Below, piece after piece: positions 24,827 through 35,426 of a stretch of DNA of 64,000 nucleotides (position 1 is its first letter; the number at the start of each line of letters is the position of its first letter). A model generated the notes under the pieces. The model ran no database searches. It saw only the letters and a program-made list of their open reading frames with translations, and was not told where the DNA came from. This DNA comes from Sphingobacterium sp. JB170 (lineage in GTDB: Bacteria; Bacteroidota; Bacteroidia; Sphingobacteriales; Sphingobacteriaceae). The stretch spans positions 86,005 through 150,004 of the forward strand of contig NZ_FUKU01000059.1 in NCBI RefSeq assembly GCF_900163865.1. The letters run 5' to 3'. A program made the position numbers and the translations under genes.

Positions 24827-25966
24827 CTAATTATTTGATAGTTGATTCAATAATAACTTGACGCGATCTAATTGCATCATATCGCCTGACTTTTCGTAAA
24901 ATAACGAAAGTGATTTTAGAGCATTCACATCGTATGGTCTAATTTCATTTGCTTTAAGTAACAAATTTTGTGCCTGATACTGTGCATCTGAATTATTTTC
25001 ATCTTGTAAAAAGTCACTTAGGTACATGAGACCTAACGCGAGATTAGCCTCATAGTTGTTGCCATTTAGCTGTGTCACTTGCTGATAGTATCTTTTTGCA
25101 ATCTCTTTATTCCCGACTGTTTCGTTCGCGAATCCAGCTAAATAGTTCAATTCAATATTTTCTGGCTCGTATTTAATCGCCTCGTCGATTATCGGAACAA
25201 TCGCTTTGTATTCGTTATTTTTAGCGAATACCTGAATAAGATTCATAAGTACCTGCTTATTCTCTGGAAATAGCGTACGTGCTGCTTGTAAGGTATTTAA
25301 TTCAGCCTGTTTATCACCGATTTTTCGATAGATGCCCGTGAGTTCCAGATAATATTCGGGAGCCGGGTCAGATTGTTTTATCACTTGCTTATAATATTCC
25401 ACTGCGGCATTATATTGTTCTGTTTGAGAGGCAAGTAGCGCCAGATTATACGTTACGTTATAGTTTGCAATATTTAAATCCTTGACCCGTATATAACTGT
25501 CGTATGCGCTTGCGTAATCCTGTTTTTCAAGTGCTTTATTTGCATTGAATAGGTGCGCCGCTGCAAGGTTCTGTTTTACATACTTAATTTCGGCACGATA
25601 CTCAGACAGATTTCTATCTTTGATGTTTTTTAAAGCATTGTAGGTAACGTCGATCGGATCTGTGTCCGATTTGATGGTACGGGCCGAATCGGCATACGCC
25701 AAAGAACTGTATATCATTGACCGCAATACGTTGACTTTCGAGTTTGCTGAATCTCTGCGCGTGGTGTACGTTGCGTCAATGAATTTTTTTGCGTTTTCCA
25801 GATTCTTTATATCGCCAGTTTGCGTGTAGAATGCAAAGGCATTACTACTCTCCTTATAATCAGACTGCGCGTGGCCGTGCAGTGAAACACACAGCCATGC
25901 GCAGGTTACTAGCGAATAGACGCTAATCTGAATATTAGTTTTCTTCTTCGTTTTTATCTGTCGCAT
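24827..25966 (-). CDS. Tetratricopeptide-repeat protein overlapping gyrA
   Basis: The protein (about 379 residues) has a basic N-terminus and hydrophobic segment ([21 protein letters not shown]) resembling a signal peptide, then TPR repeats such as [15 protein letters not shown]. In-frame ATGs at 25987, 25969 and 25966 are all inside the 3' end of gyrA; I choose 25966 because it gives the shortest signal region. Overlap with gyrA (stop at 25935) indicates translational coupling. The next TPR gene starts 2 bases after its stop. Confidence 0.82.
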   Translation of the reverse strand: MRQIKTKKKTNIQISVYSLVTCAWLCVSLHGHAQSDYKESSNAFAFYTQTGDIKNLENAKKFIDATYTTRRDSANSKVNVLRSMIYSSLAYADSARTIKSDTDPIDVTYNALKNIKDRNLSEYRAEIKYVKQNLAAAHLFNANKALEKQDYASAYDSYIRVKDLNIANYNVTYNLALLASQTEQYNAAVEYYKQVIKQSDPAPEYYLELTGIYRKIGDKQAELNTLQAARTLFPENKQVLMNLIQVFAKNNEYKAIVPIIDEAIKYEPENIELNYLAGFANETVGNKEIAKRYYQQVTQLNGNNYEANLALGLMYLSDFLQDENNSDAQYQAQNLLLKANEIRPYDVNALKSLSLFYEKSGDMMQLDRVKLLLNQLSNN

Positions 25967-28496
25967 CATTAGAAACTTCGTTTTCATCTATATCGCCTTC
26001 GACAATTTCGACCTCTTCTTCATCTTCTTTTTCAACTTTAGTGACAGAGGCGATCGCATCAGTGTCCTTAAGCGTAATTAATCGAACCCCTTGCGTTGCA
26101 CGTCCCATAATACGGAGAGAGTTTACGCCGATACGAATCACGATGCCGGATTTGTTAATTATCATTAAATCATCGTCGTCTGTAACACCTTTAACAGTGA
26201 CAAGTTCTCCCGTTTTCTCGGTGACATTAATAGTTTTAACACCTTTACCGCCACGATTGGTTACACGATAATCATCAATATCAGTGCGCTTACCATATCC
26301 ATGCTCGGACACAACGAGAACTGTCGTTTCGGAGTCATCTACAGCAATCATGCCAACTACTGCATCGGTGCTGCTCGCTAATGTGATTCCCCGAACACCA
26401 GTTGCAGTTCTACCCATCGGTCTAACATTAGATTCGTTGAAACGGATCGCGCGGCCCGAGCGTAGTGCCATAACAATTTCACTACTTCCGGTTGTTAAAC
26501 AAGCTTCTAGCAGCTCGTCTCCGTCATTAATATTTATGGCGTTGATACCATTCGCACGTGGGCGTGAATAAGCCTGTAACGAGGTCTTTTTAATAGTGCC
26601 TCGTTTTGTACACATAATGATGAAGTTGTTTTCAAGGTATTCTTGATCTTTCAAGTTGATAACTTTGATGAATGCCTTGATTTTTTCTTCTTTAGGGACG
26701 TTGATAATATTTTGTAAAGCGCGACCTCTCGAAGTGCGACTTCCTTCTGGGATTTCAAATGCACGGAGCCAGAAACAACGTCCTTTGTCCGTAAACAATA
26801 AAAGGTAGTTGTGGGCTGAAGCAGTGATGATATGTTCGGTGAAGTCTTCCTCCCGCGTTGTGGTGCCAATTGATCCCTTTCCTCCTCGTCCTTGACGGTG
26901 ATAGTCCGATAAAGGAGTTCTTTTTACATAACTATTATGCGAAATGGTAATGACAATTTCTTCATCATCGATAAAGTCTTCCATACGCATGTCTTCTGCC
27001 GAATGTACAATTTCAGATCGACGCTCGTCACCGTATTTCTCTTTAATTTCGGCTAACTCGTCTTTGATGATTTGCATACGAAGAGACTCATCTGCAAGTA
27101 CAGATTTTAAATAGTCAATTGTTTTCATCAGTTCGGCGTACTCCTCTTTGATCTTATCGCGTTCAAGTCCTGTTAGACGGCGCAACGTCATGTCTAAGAT
27201 TGCTCTGGCTTGGATGTCGCTTAAAGCGAATTTCTCCATCAAACCCGTGCGTGCATCTTCTGGCGTTTGCGAAGCGCGGATAAGTTTGATAACCTCATCG
27301 ATGTGATCCAGCGCGATTAAATAGCCTTCTAAAATATGAGCACGTTTTTCAGCTTCTGCTAATTCGAATTTCGTACGACGAACGATAACCTCATGTCTAT
27401 GTTCCACAAATTCGTGAATCATATCCTTTAAGTTCATCAACATCGGACGCCCTTTAACTAAAGCGATATTGTTAACCGAGAATGATGTCTGTAAAGCGGT
27501 GTATTTGTAAAGATTGTTTAAGACAACGTTAGCATTTGCTTCACGTTTTACTTCGTACACGATACGGAAACCATCGCGGTCGGACTCATCGCGGATCGTA
27601 GAGATACCTTCTATTTTCTTTTCGTTAACTAGTTCGGCGGTCCGTTCAATCATATTCGCCTTGTTAACTTGGTATGGAATCTCCGTTACTATAATACACT
27701 CCCGTCCATTTTTCAGAGTGTCGATTTCAGCGCGACCCCGCATCACAACACGGCCACGACCTGTTTCTAGCGCATCCTTAACACCGTTGTATCCGTAGAT
27801 GATACCGCCGGTTGGAAAGTCTGGACCTTTTATATGCTGCATCAACTCGGAGATTTCTATCTCTCTATTATCGATATATGCAACTGTTCCGTCGATAACC
27901 TCTGAAAGATTATGGGGAGCCATATTGGTAGCCATCCCAACCGCTATACCTGATGCCCCGTTAACGAGTAGGTTAGGAACGCGTGTTGGTAGAACCGTTG
28001 GCTCTTGAAGAGAGTCATCAAAATTTAATTGGAAATCAACTGTGTCTTTTGTAATATCAGAGAGCATTTCTTCTGCAATCTTCTTCAATCGAGCCTCCGT
28101 ATATCGCATTGCTGCTGGTGGATCTCCATCGACAGAACCATAGTTTCCTTGTCCGTCTACCAATGGGTATCGCATACTCCATTCTTGTGCAAGCCGCACC
28201 ATGGCGTCGTATACAGAAGAATCTCCGTGCGGGTGATATTTACCTAGTACATCACCAACGATACGGGCTGACTTTTTATAAGGTTTGCTACTGGTAACTC
28301 CAAGGTCTAGCATACCGTAAAGAACACGCCTGTGAACCGGCTTCATACCATCCCTGGCATCGGGTAGAGCACGAGAAACTATAACAGACATAGAATAATC
28401 TATGTAAGCCGATTTCATTTGATCTTCGATGTTAATAGGGATGATCCTGTCGTTAGCAGGAGCTAAGTTGTTTTCATTTTCTGTTTCTTCAGCCAT
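25935..28496 (-). CDS. gyrA: DNA gyrase subunit A
   Basis: This is the breakage-reunion subunit of the type II topoisomerase that introduces negative supercoils. The 853-residue protein has the catalytic tyrosine in [10 protein letters not shown] (Y132), the quinolone region [11 protein letters not shown] with S93 and D97 at the classical positions, and the GyrA box QGRGGKG. The six-bladed C-terminal domain is followed by an acidic Glu/Asp tail of about 40 residues. Two TPR genes follow in the same operon. Confidence 0.99.
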   Translation of the reverse strand: MAEETENENNLAPANDRIIPINIEDQMKSAYIDYSMSVIVSRALPDARDGMKPVHRRVLYGMLDLGVTSSKPYKKSARIVGDVLGKYHPHGDSSVYDAMVRLAQEWSMRYPLVDGQGNYGSVDGDPPAAMRYTEARLKKIAEEMLSDITKDTVDFQLNFDDSLQEPTVLPTRVPNLLVNGASGIAVGMATNMAPHNLSEVIDGTVAYIDNREIEISELMQHIKGPDFPTGGIIYGYNGVKDALETGRGRVVMRGRAEIDTLKNGRECIIVTEIPYQVNKANMIERTAELVNEKKIEGISTIRDESDRDGFRIVYEVKREANANVVLNNLYKYTALQTSFSVNNIALVKGRPMLMNLKDMIHEFVEHRHEVIVRRTKFELAEAEKRAHILEGYLIALDHIDEVIKLIRASQTPEDARTGLMEKFALSDIQARAILDMTLRRLTGLERDKIKEEYAELMKTIDYLKSVLADESLRMQIIKDELAEIKEKYGDERRSEIVHSAEDMRMEDFIDDEEIVITISHNSYVKRTPLSDYHRQGRGGKGSIGTTTREEDFTEHIITASAHNYLLLFTDKGRCFWLRAFEIPEGSRTSRGRALQNIINVPKEEKIKAFIKVINLKDQEYLENNFIIMCTKRGTIKKTSLQAYSRPRANGINAININDGDELLEACLTTGSSEIVMALRSGRAIRFNESNVRPMGRTATGVRGITLASSTDAVVGMIAVDDSETTVLVVSEHGYGKRTDIDDYRVTNRGGKGVKTINVTEKTGELVTVKGVTDDDDLMIINKSGIVIRIGVNSLRIMGRATQGVRLITLKDTDAIASVTKVEKEDEEEVEIVEGDIDENEVSNDATDKNEEEN

Positions 28497-28865
28497 ATTT
28501 TATTTGTTTCGATATAACTTTATGAGTGTTCATTATTTTACACACATCGCATGCGAAGTTACGATTTTTTTAATTCAAAAAGGAATCGAATTTTCTGAAA
28601 TGGCCGTGTTAATTATAAAGGAAATACTGAAATTAATACTGGTTAAGATCGATGTGAATCGATTCGGGTGCGAATTAGAATTACCTATAATGCAATCGAG
28701 TTTGTTCTATCAATTTTATATTAAAAATTGAATATGATTGAGTATTTTATAATAAATGTTTTAAAAGTGTGATAAATTTTAAAAAATGTAGTATTTTTGC
28801 TTTTTAATCAATCGATTTCGGTTGATATACTGTGTTATAATTTATTTACTATTAATATATTAGCG
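28497..28865. other. Divergent intergenic region gyrA/serC
   Basis: This 369-base A/T-rich gap separates gyrA from serC. I see the serC -7 element (28792-28799) and a weak TAACTTCG box facing gyrA near 28553-28560, but no gene. A 100-codon open frame here looks like chance. Confidence 0.6.
28792..28799 (+). promoter_or_regulatory. -7 promoter element of serC
   Basis: TATTTTTG matches TAnnTTTG and lies 66 bases before the serC ATG. No good TTTG is seen at -33. Confidence 0.4.
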
Positions 28866-29933
28866 ATGAAACATAATTTTGGAGCAGGACCAAGCATTCT
28901 TCCGAAGGAAGTATTTCAAGAGGCTTCTCAAGCGGTGATTGACTTTAATAACACCGGACTTTCGATTCTTGAGATATCGCACCGTTCCAAAGACTTCGAA
29001 CAGGTGGTGATGGAAGCAGAGACGCTTGTGCGCGAATTACTTAGTGTTCCGGAAGATTACTCGGTATTGTTTTTACAAGGTGGGGCAACTCAGCAATTTG
29101 CTATGGTTCCGATGAATATTTTGCCGGAGGGTGGTAAAGCCGCATACTTAGATACTGGCGTTTGGGCGTCCAAGGCAGCTAAAGAAGCAGCCAATGTAGG
29201 CACTGTCGAAATTATTGCCTCCTCGTCCGATAAAAATTATAGCTATGTCCCGAAAGGGATTACCGTGCCGAGTGACGCTTCATATTTTCATTACACGTCA
29301 AACAATACGATATATGGAACCGAAGTTTACGAAAAACCAAATACGTCCATCCCGACCGTTGTCGATATGTCTTCGGATATCTTTAGCCGCGTGATAAATG
29401 TAGCTGAATATGATATAATATACGCCGGTGCGCAAAAGAACATGGGGCCAGCGGGTGTTACTTTAGTTATTGTCAAGAATTCCCTATTGGGTACATCTAA
29501 CCGAAAGATTCCTGCTATTTTTGACTATAGCGCGCACGCTAAAGCCAAGTCTATGTTTAATACTCCTGCTGTGTTTTCAATTTATGTGACTATGCTCAAT
29601 TTGCGCTGGTTGAAAGCCAAAGGAGGGGTCGAGGTAATTGAACAAGAGAATATCGTTAAAGCGCGCACGCTTTATGACGAGATCGATCGTAACCCCTTTT
29701 TCAAGGGAACAGCCGCCCTGGAGGATCGCTCTCGAATGAATGTCACTTTTGTGATGGATAGTGAGGAGCAGGAAGCCGCGTTCTTGAAGCTCGCTAATCA
29801 CCGGGATTTGATCGGTATCAAAGGGCATCGCTCCGTAGGTGGATTTCGCGCATCAATTTATAACGCGTTATCGATCACCTCGATTAATGCATTGATTGAC
29901 GCGATGAGAGAGTTTGAAGAAGGTAACAAATAA
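28866..29933 (+). CDS. serC: Phosphoserine aminotransferase
   Basis: This PLP enzyme makes 3-phosphoserine from 3-phosphohydroxypyruvate. The start at 28866 (MKHNFGAGPSILP) is chosen over an in-frame upstream ATG because FGAGPS is the normal N-terminus. The 355-residue protein has LFLQGGATQQF, the PLP lysine in YAGAQKNMGPAGVT, and GHRSVGGFRASIYNA at the end. serA follows after 17 bases, so both steps of serine synthesis are cotranscribed. Confidence 0.97.
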   Translation: MKHNFGAGPSILPKEVFQEASQAVIDFNNTGLSILEISHRSKDFEQVVMEAETLVRELLSVPEDYSVLFLQGGATQQFAMVPMNILPEGGKAAYLDTGVWASKAAKEAANVGTVEIIASSSDKNYSYVPKGITVPSDASYFHYTSNNTIYGTEVYEKPNTSIPTVVDMSSDIFSRVINVAEYDIIYAGAQKNMGPAGVTLVIVKNSLLGTSNRKIPAIFDYSAHAKAKSMFNTPAVFSIYVTMLNLRWLKAKGGVEVIEQENIVKARTLYDEIDRNPFFKGTAALEDRSRMNVTFVMDSEEQEAAFLKLANHRDLIGIKGHRSVGGFRASIYNALSITSINALIDAMREFEEGNK

Positions 29934-29950
29934 TAAGAATATAAACTACA

Positions 29951-30898
29951 ATGAGAATATTAGCAAACGACGGTATTGATGCGACAGGAAAACAGCTGTT
30001 AGAAGAAGCTGGTTTTGAGGTTGATACCAACCATATTCCACAAGAGGAATTAGCAGGTAAATTAAATAGCTACGATGCGATTACTGTTCGTAGTGCAACG
30101 AAGGTTCGACAGGAACTGATCGACGCAAGTCCAAACATCAAGGCAATAGGTCGGGGAGGTGTTGGTATGGATAATATTGATGTCGAGTACGCGCGTTCCA
30201 AAGGAATTGCAGTTTTAAATACACCAGCAGCTTCATCATTATCGGTGGCCGAACTCGTATTTGGACACTTGTTAAATGGTGTTCGTTTTTTATACGATTC
30301 GAATCGTAATATGCCTAGCAAAGGCAATACGAATTTTGCTGCCTTGAAGAAAGCGTACGCCAAAGGTGTTGAGTTGCGTGGTAAAACTTTAGGTGTTGTT
30401 GGTTTTGGTCGTATTGGACGGGAAACTGCCAAGGTAGCGCTGGGCTTAGGTATGGATGTAATTTATACAGACTTATTTGATGGACCGAAGTCACTATCCT
30501 TGACGTTTTCGGGAGACACGGTGGTCGAACTACCTGTAAAACAAGCCAGCTTTGAGGAGGTGTTAAAACAATCGGATTTTATAACGCTTCATGTGCCGTT
30601 TTTAGATAAACCCGCGATTGGAAAAGACGAGTTCGCTTTGCTGAAAGACGGTGTAGGTTTGGTTAACGCCTCGAGAGGAGGAGTTATTGATGAATTGGAA
30701 CTCGTAAAAGCGCTCGAGAATGGTAAGGTTGCATTTGCGGCACTTGATGTGTTCGATAATGAACCGACACCGAGAATAGAGGTGTTGTCACACCCTCGTA
30801 TTTCGTTAACACCGCATATTGGAGCGGCGACTAACGAGGCACAGCAACGTATCGGTGTAGAGCTGGCGACGCTCTTGATCGATGCCTTGAAGAAATAG
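29951..30898 (+). CDS. serA: D-3-phosphoglycerate dehydrogenase (short form)
   Basis: This enzyme oxidises 3-phosphoglycerate with NAD at the entry to serine synthesis. The 315-residue protein has the GVGMDNIDV region, the nucleotide motif GVVGFGRIG, VNASRGGVIDE with catalytic Arg, and the His in TPHIGAATNEAQ. It lacks the C-terminal ACT domain of E. coli SerA, so serine feedback through that domain is not expected. The same is true of many short SerA enzymes. Confidence 0.93.
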   Translation: MRILANDGIDATGKQLLEEAGFEVDTNHIPQEELAGKLNSYDAITVRSATKVRQELIDASPNIKAIGRGGVGMDNIDVEYARSKGIAVLNTPAASSLSVAELVFGHLLNGVRFLYDSNRNMPSKGNTNFAALKKAYAKGVELRGKTLGVVGFGRIGRETAKVALGLGMDVIYTDLFDGPKSLSLTFSGDTVVELPVKQASFEEVLKQSDFITLHVPFLDKPAIGKDEFALLKDGVGLVNASRGGVIDELELVKALENGKVAFAALDVFDNEPTPRIEVLSHPRISLTPHIGAATNEAQQRIGVELATLLIDALKK

Positions 30899-30912
30899 TA
30901 CTTCCGCATAAT

Positions 30913-30958
30913 AATAAATGCGGCACTGAGCGATATAGCGTTTTGTGCCGCATTTATT
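30913..30958 (+). terminator. Hairpin between serA and lysC
   Basis: AATAAATGCGGCAC (30913-30926) pairs perfectly with GTGCCGCATTTATT (30945-30958) across an 18-base loop, followed by a weak T-rich tail. It could be the terminator of serCA or a regulatory hairpin before lysC. Confidence 0.6.
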
Positions 30959-31022
30959 GTTTAATATAATTACTTGAAATTTATTTACTTTTACAACCAT
31001 TAACAATAGTACTAGGTTAGTT

Positions 31023-32336
31023 ATGAAAATTTTGAAATTTGGTGGTACTTCCGTAGGGAGCGCTGAACGTATTAAAGGGCTGCTTGATATCGTGAATACC
31101 GACGATAGACAGATTGTTGTTCTTTCTGCTGTCGCTGGAACAACGAATGCATTGGTAGAGATTGGTCAGTCATTTTTATTGGGGAAGACCGGGACTGCTC
31201 TCGATCAAATTAAAAGTCACAAAGGAAAATATATCGAGTTAATTGATCAATTGTTTGCAAGCGATTTAGGTCGAGAAAAAGCTAATAATTTAATTAACTA
31301 TCATTTTAATTACATCAGCTCCCTCGGGAATGAGATGTTTACGCCTGTCGAGGAGAAGATTGTGTTGGCGCAAGGCGAGTTGATGTCGACAACGTTATTT
31401 CATTTTTACCTCGAAGAGATTGGGATACCGTCTGTACTACTTCCCGCATTAGACTTCATGAAGATCGACCAGGATAATGAGCCGATGGTTGAATATATTG
31501 GTGAGAAATTAAATGCGCTTCTTGAAATTACCCCCGACAATAAACTGTACATTACCCAAGGGTTTATCTGTCGTAATTCCTTTGGCGAGATCGATAATCT
31601 TCGTCGTGGAGGCTCCGATTATACGGCTTCGCTGGTCGGCGCATCGATCCAAGCAGAGGAAATTCAGATATGGACTGATATCGATGGTATGCATAATAAT
31701 GATCCACGGGTGGTTAAGAATACCACACCGATTGCACATTTAAGTTTTGATGAGGCAGCCGAGCTCGCTTACTTTGGCGCTAAGATTTTACATCCACAAA
31801 GTGTCTTTCCGGCGCAGCGTTATAACGTTCCTGTACGATTGTTGAATACGATGGATCCGGCCGCTGCGGGCACGCTTATCAGCAAAGACGGTAAATCGTC
31901 GAAGCAAATTCGTGCAATAGCGGCTAAGGATGAAATCACAGCGATTCATATCCATTCCTCACGGATGCTCTTAGCGTACGGTTTTCTAAGGAAGGTGTTT
32001 GAGATATTCGAACGTTATAAGACGCCAATAGATATGATTACCACTTCGGAGGTCGCGGTATCCTTGACCATTGACGACACCCGCTATTTGGGGGAGATCA
32101 TCAAGGAGGTAGAAGATTTTGGGCGCGTGCGTATTGATCATAACCAAACGATCGTCTGTGTTGTCGGCGATTTCGGGGCGAATTCTCATGGGTATGCCGC
32201 ACGGGTGTTGGATGCCGTAAAACATCTACCGTTACAGATGATTTCATATGGCGGATCTGATTATAATGTCTCCATATTATTGGGTCATGAATATAAAGTT
32301 GAAGCGCTTCGTTCATTACATAATAGACTTTTTTAA
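31023..32336 (+). CDS. lysC: Aspartate kinase
   Basis: This enzyme phosphorylates aspartate at the start of the lysine/threonine/methionine pathway. The 437-residue protein opens with KFGGTSVGS, contains the catalytic RRGGSDYTASL and IWTDIDGMHNNDPR, and ends with two ACT-like regulatory segments (about 300-437). It has no homoserine dehydrogenase domain. lysA follows 20 bases later, which suggests use for lysine and diaminopimelate supply. Confidence 0.96.
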   Translation: MKILKFGGTSVGSAERIKGLLDIVNTDDRQIVVLSAVAGTTNALVEIGQSFLLGKTGTALDQIKSHKGKYIELIDQLFASDLGREKANNLINYHFNYISSLGNEMFTPVEEKIVLAQGELMSTTLFHFYLEEIGIPSVLLPALDFMKIDQDNEPMVEYIGEKLNALLEITPDNKLYITQGFICRNSFGEIDNLRRGGSDYTASLVGASIQAEEIQIWTDIDGMHNNDPRVVKNTTPIAHLSFDEAAELAYFGAKILHPQSVFPAQRYNVPVRLLNTMDPAAAGTLISKDGKSSKQIRAIAAKDEITAIHIHSSRMLLAYGFLRKVFEIFERYKTPIDMITTSEVAVSLTIDDTRYLGEIIKEVEDFGRVRIDHNQTIVCVVGDFGANSHGYAARVLDAVKHLPLQMISYGGSDYNVSILLGHEYKVEALRSLHNRLF

Positions 32337-32356
32337 AATAAATATAGAAGGTACAT

Positions 32357-33520
32357 ATGCTATTTAATAATACTCAACTCGAGCGGATCGCAGGTGCAGA
32401 GACACCTTTTTATTACTACGATCTCGACTTGTTGAATGACACTTTAGATCAGGTAAAAGCTGCAGCTGATAAACGTGGGTTTCATGTTCATTATGCGTTA
32501 AAAGCTAATTTTAATGAACGTCTACTTGACCTGATTCAGTCAAAAGGATTCGGTGCTGATTGTGTCAGTGGGGCAGAAGTTCAAAAATCGATTGATAAGG
32601 GGTTCACGCCCGAAAAGATTACATTTGCAGGTGTGGGGAAATCTGATAAAGAGATTATCACGGCACTCAAACATGGTATTTTCGCGTTTAATGTGGAATC
32701 AATCCAAGAGATGGAAGTTATTAACGAGCTTGCAGGAGAACAAAACGTCGTGGCACATGTTTCTCTTCGCATAAACCCCAATGTCGATGCAAATACACAC
32801 CATTATATCACGACTGGGTTGGATGAAAATAAGTTTGGGGTACCTACGTCTGAATTAGAAACCGCGGCAGACGTGATACGTAACGCTACGAATGTGTCTT
32901 TAATCGGCTTGCATTTTCATGTAGGTTCACAAATTACCGATATGAACGTTTTTAAAAGCCTTTGTGTGAAGGTCAACGAATGGAAAAACTGGTTTGAGGA
33001 TCGCGGTACGCAGATCCGTGTGCTTAATGTCGGAGGTGGACTGGGGGTTGATTATCACGATCCAGATGGAAATCCTATTCCTGATTTTGAGGCGTATTTT
33101 GATATTTTTGATAAGTTTTTGGAACGCAGCGCGCTGCACGAGGTACATTTTGAATTGGGGCGAGCAATTGTGGGGCAGTGTGGATCACTTATCACGCGTG
33201 TGTTGTATACGAAAAGTGGTCTAAAGAAGAATTTTCTAATTCTTGATGCCGGTATGACAGAGCTAATGCGCCCAGCATTGTATCAAGCCTATCATAAAAT
33301 TGAGAAAGTCGGCTTCTCGGACTCTCAGAAGGAAATGATTTATGATGTTGTAGGTCCAATATGCGAGAGTTCAGATTGTTTTGGCAAAGAAGTACCGCTG
33401 CCAGAGTCTGGTCGGGGAAACTTGATTGCTATTCGGACGGCCGGCGCTTATGGAGAGGTAATGGCTTCAAACTATAATTTACGTGAGGAGGTTCGTTACA
33501 TTTACAGTGATGAGCTATAG
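32357..33520 (+). CDS. lysA: Diaminopimelate decarboxylase
   Basis: This PLP enzyme converts meso-diaminopimelate to lysine. The 387-residue protein shows YALKANFN with the PLP lysine, GLHFHVGSQI, VGGGLGVDY, GPICESSDCFG with the conserved cysteine and AGAYGEVMASNYN. It is the second gene of the lysC-lysA operon. Confidence 0.97.
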   Translation: MLFNNTQLERIAGAETPFYYYDLDLLNDTLDQVKAAADKRGFHVHYALKANFNERLLDLIQSKGFGADCVSGAEVQKSIDKGFTPEKITFAGVGKSDKEIITALKHGIFAFNVESIQEMEVINELAGEQNVVAHVSLRINPNVDANTHHYITTGLDENKFGVPTSELETAADVIRNATNVSLIGLHFHVGSQITDMNVFKSLCVKVNEWKNWFEDRGTQIRVLNVGGGLGVDYHDPDGNPIPDFEAYFDIFDKFLERSALHEVHFELGRAIVGQCGSLITRVLYTKSGLKKNFLILDAGMTELMRPALYQAYHKIEKVGFSDSQKEMIYDVVGPICESSDCFGKEVPLPESGRGNLIAIRTAGAYGEVMASNYNLREEVRYIYSDEL

Positions 33521-33549
33521 TGCTCCTCATAGAAATGTTTAATAAAAGC

Positions 33550-33607
33550 ATCGAAGCCTTCTGTTTATCGCGGGATTACCCAGATAACAGGAGGCTTCGA
33601 TATTTTT
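33550..33607. terminator. Terminator between lysA and a convergent gene
   Basis: ATCGAAGCCT...AGGCTTCGAT forms the base of a 19-bp hairpin with one bulge (33550-33569 with 33583-33601), followed by TTTTT. It serves lysA and, in reverse, the minus-strand gene at 33616-34035. Confidence 0.88.
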
Positions 33608-33615
33608 AATAGCTA

Positions 33616-34035
33616 TTATTTCATGTTTATAACCTGGTCTACGATGTAACGCGTGTGCCCGCGCCACGGTAGGGTACCGTGAAATTCTTTATAATGTAAA
33701 TCAAAGTATTTGCCACTATTAAGTTCGAGGATTTTAAATATCGAGTCATTCTCTATTGAAAACTCAAATTCGTTACTTGAAATTCCAGGCCCCGTTTTGG
33801 TTTTGGCACTTCCAAATCCCTCTTGGATCAGTTTGCCTTCGTAGGTTTTGAATAAATTACCTTTTTTAACTGCGTAGTTCAGGTATCCAGATTTAACACC
33901 TTCACCGAAAACGAAATAATATCGGTAGTAGGTGTAGCCTCCACCGATCAACAGCACGATGACCAAGGCCCATCCCATTATTTTTCCTAAAATTCCTCCT
34001 GACTTTTTGTTTTCAGTATTATTGGCAGTATCCAT
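33616..34035 (-). CDS. Conserved hypothetical membrane-anchored protein
   Basis: The 139-residue protein has one N-terminal membrane helix (about 18-38) and a soluble domain containing FGEGVKSGYLNYAVKKGNLFKTYEGKL and SNEFEFSIENDSIF. I recall similar proteins widespread in Bacteroidota without known function. The family has no catalytic motif that I can see. It stands between lysA and an ABC transporter pair. Confidence 0.75.
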   Translation of the reverse strand: MDTANNTENKKSGGILGKIMGWALVIVLLIGGGYTYYRYYFVFGEGVKSGYLNYAVKKGNLFKTYEGKLIQEGFGSAKTKTGPGISSNEFEFSIENDSIFKILELNSGKYFDLHYKEFHGTLPWRGHTRYIVDQVINMK

Positions 34036-34099
34036 ATCTTCTAAATTAATCGTAATGTTAATGAGTTTTATTTTATTTTTTAATAAAAATATAGTTTTT

Positions 34100-35413
34100 C
34101 TACTGTTTGTACGTGAACCATTTTACAATCTCTTTAAAACTTGCCTTTTTTCCATGCATCAGTATTCCTACTTTATATATCCGAGCGGCGACCCAAGTGG
34201 TAACTAGGAATCCCCCAAAGAGCAGCAGTGCCGAGACAATTATTTGCCAGGTAGGAACACCAAATGGAACACGAACAAGCATCGCAATCGGGGAGGTAAA
34301 CGGAATAAAACTTAACCAGGTTGCGATACTACCGTGTGGATCGTTGATCAATACTCCGAAGGAAAGAACATACGTTAGCAGCAAGGGCATGGTAATTGGC
34401 ATTGTGAATTGGGTAGCCTCCGTTTCGCTATCCACAGCAGAGCCGACGGCCGCAAATAAACCACTGTAAAGGAAATAGCCGCCTAAGAAAAATATAAAAA
34501 AGCAAATGAGTAATTCTGTTACATTAATACTGTCGAATGCTGCAATGATATCCATTGCAGCATTCGTTTCTGGTAGCTGGTCCTTGGAACCAGCTAGTGC
34601 AGAAATCTCCTCGGGCGTTACGCCTGATGTGTTGATAATAAAAGCAGTAGCAACGCTGGTTAAAGCTGCAGTTAAGATGATCCATAGGATAAATTGCGTT
34701 AAGCCGACTAGGCCAATTCCGAATATTTTACCCATCATCAATTGAAAAGGCTTTACCGAAGAGATTATTATTTCGACCACACGACTTGTCTTTTCTTCGA
34801 TTATTCCACGCATAACTTGCGCTCCGTAGAGAAATAAGGACAAATAGACTAGAACAGAAAGAGCCATAGCTATCCCCATCGCAACTTCGGTATGACTTTC
34901 TTTCGTATCACCGGTCTCACTTATCTCTTTGGTAGTGATTTGTATTTTATCGTTGATGTTTCGCACACTATCAACATTTAAGCCCATCCTGGCATATTCG
35001 TGCGCGCGGATAATTTCTTGTAGTTGATTCTTGATTTCAGATTGCGTATTGATATTCGGTTTGCCTGAAGACAGTAATTCGACGTACCTAGTGCGCAGGA
35101 AGTCATCGGGGATAATTAATAGATTTGTATTTTCCGCCTCGTCTTCGAGTGTCTCGATCTCCTGCTGTAATTCACGATTAGAGACGGTGAAAGTTAGGTT
35201 TTTATTATTTTTTAAGCTCTTTGAAATTTCACCACCTCTGTCAATTACATGCACAATCCCATGAGTATCTTCAAAACTTTTTTTCGTTAAGTAAAATACA
35301 CCAATGTACATACCAATGAAAAACAGGGGCACTAAAAAAGTCGTTAATAAAAAGGATCTTTTCCTTACTCGGCTCAAATATTCACGCCTTATAATTAATA
35401 GTATTTTGTTCAT
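34100..35413 (-). CDS. ABC-2 type exporter permease, NatB-like
   Basis: The 437-residue protein has an N-terminal helix after RREYLSRVRKRSF, a large extracytoplasmic domain (about 45-170) and a block of five to six helices beginning near residue 180, with QVMRGIIEEKTSRVVEIIISS and GKIFGIGLVGL. This is the pattern of NatB/YhaP permeases. The ATPase gene lies 13 bases upstream on the same strand. The transported substrate (Na+ or peptides in relatives) is not evident. Confidence 0.88.
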   Translation of the reverse strand: MNKILLIIRREYLSRVRKRSFLLTTFLVPLFFIGMYIGVFYLTKKSFEDTHGIVHVIDRGGEISKSLKNNKNLTFTVSNRELQQEIETLEDEAENTNLLIIPDDFLRTRYVELLSSGKPNINTQSEIKNQLQEIIRAHEYARMGLNVDSVRNINDKIQITTKEISETGDTKESHTEVAMGIAMALSVLVYLSLFLYGAQVMRGIIEEKTSRVVEIIISSVKPFQLMMGKIFGIGLVGLTQFILWIILTAALTSVATAFIINTSGVTPEEISALAGSKDQLPETNAAMDIIAAFDSINVTELLICFFIFFLGGYFLYSGLFAAVGSAVDSETEATQFTMPITMPLLLTYVLSFGVLINDPHGSIATWLSFIPFTSPIAMLVRVPFGVPTWQIIVSALLLFGGFLVTTWVAARIYKVGILMHGKKASFKEIVKWFTYKQ

Positions 35414-35426
35414 TCGTCGGAGAATC

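Noticed and set aside
28429..28731. 100-codon frame between gyrA and serC
   Set aside because: It overlaps the gyrA start region, is low in complexity and has no motif.
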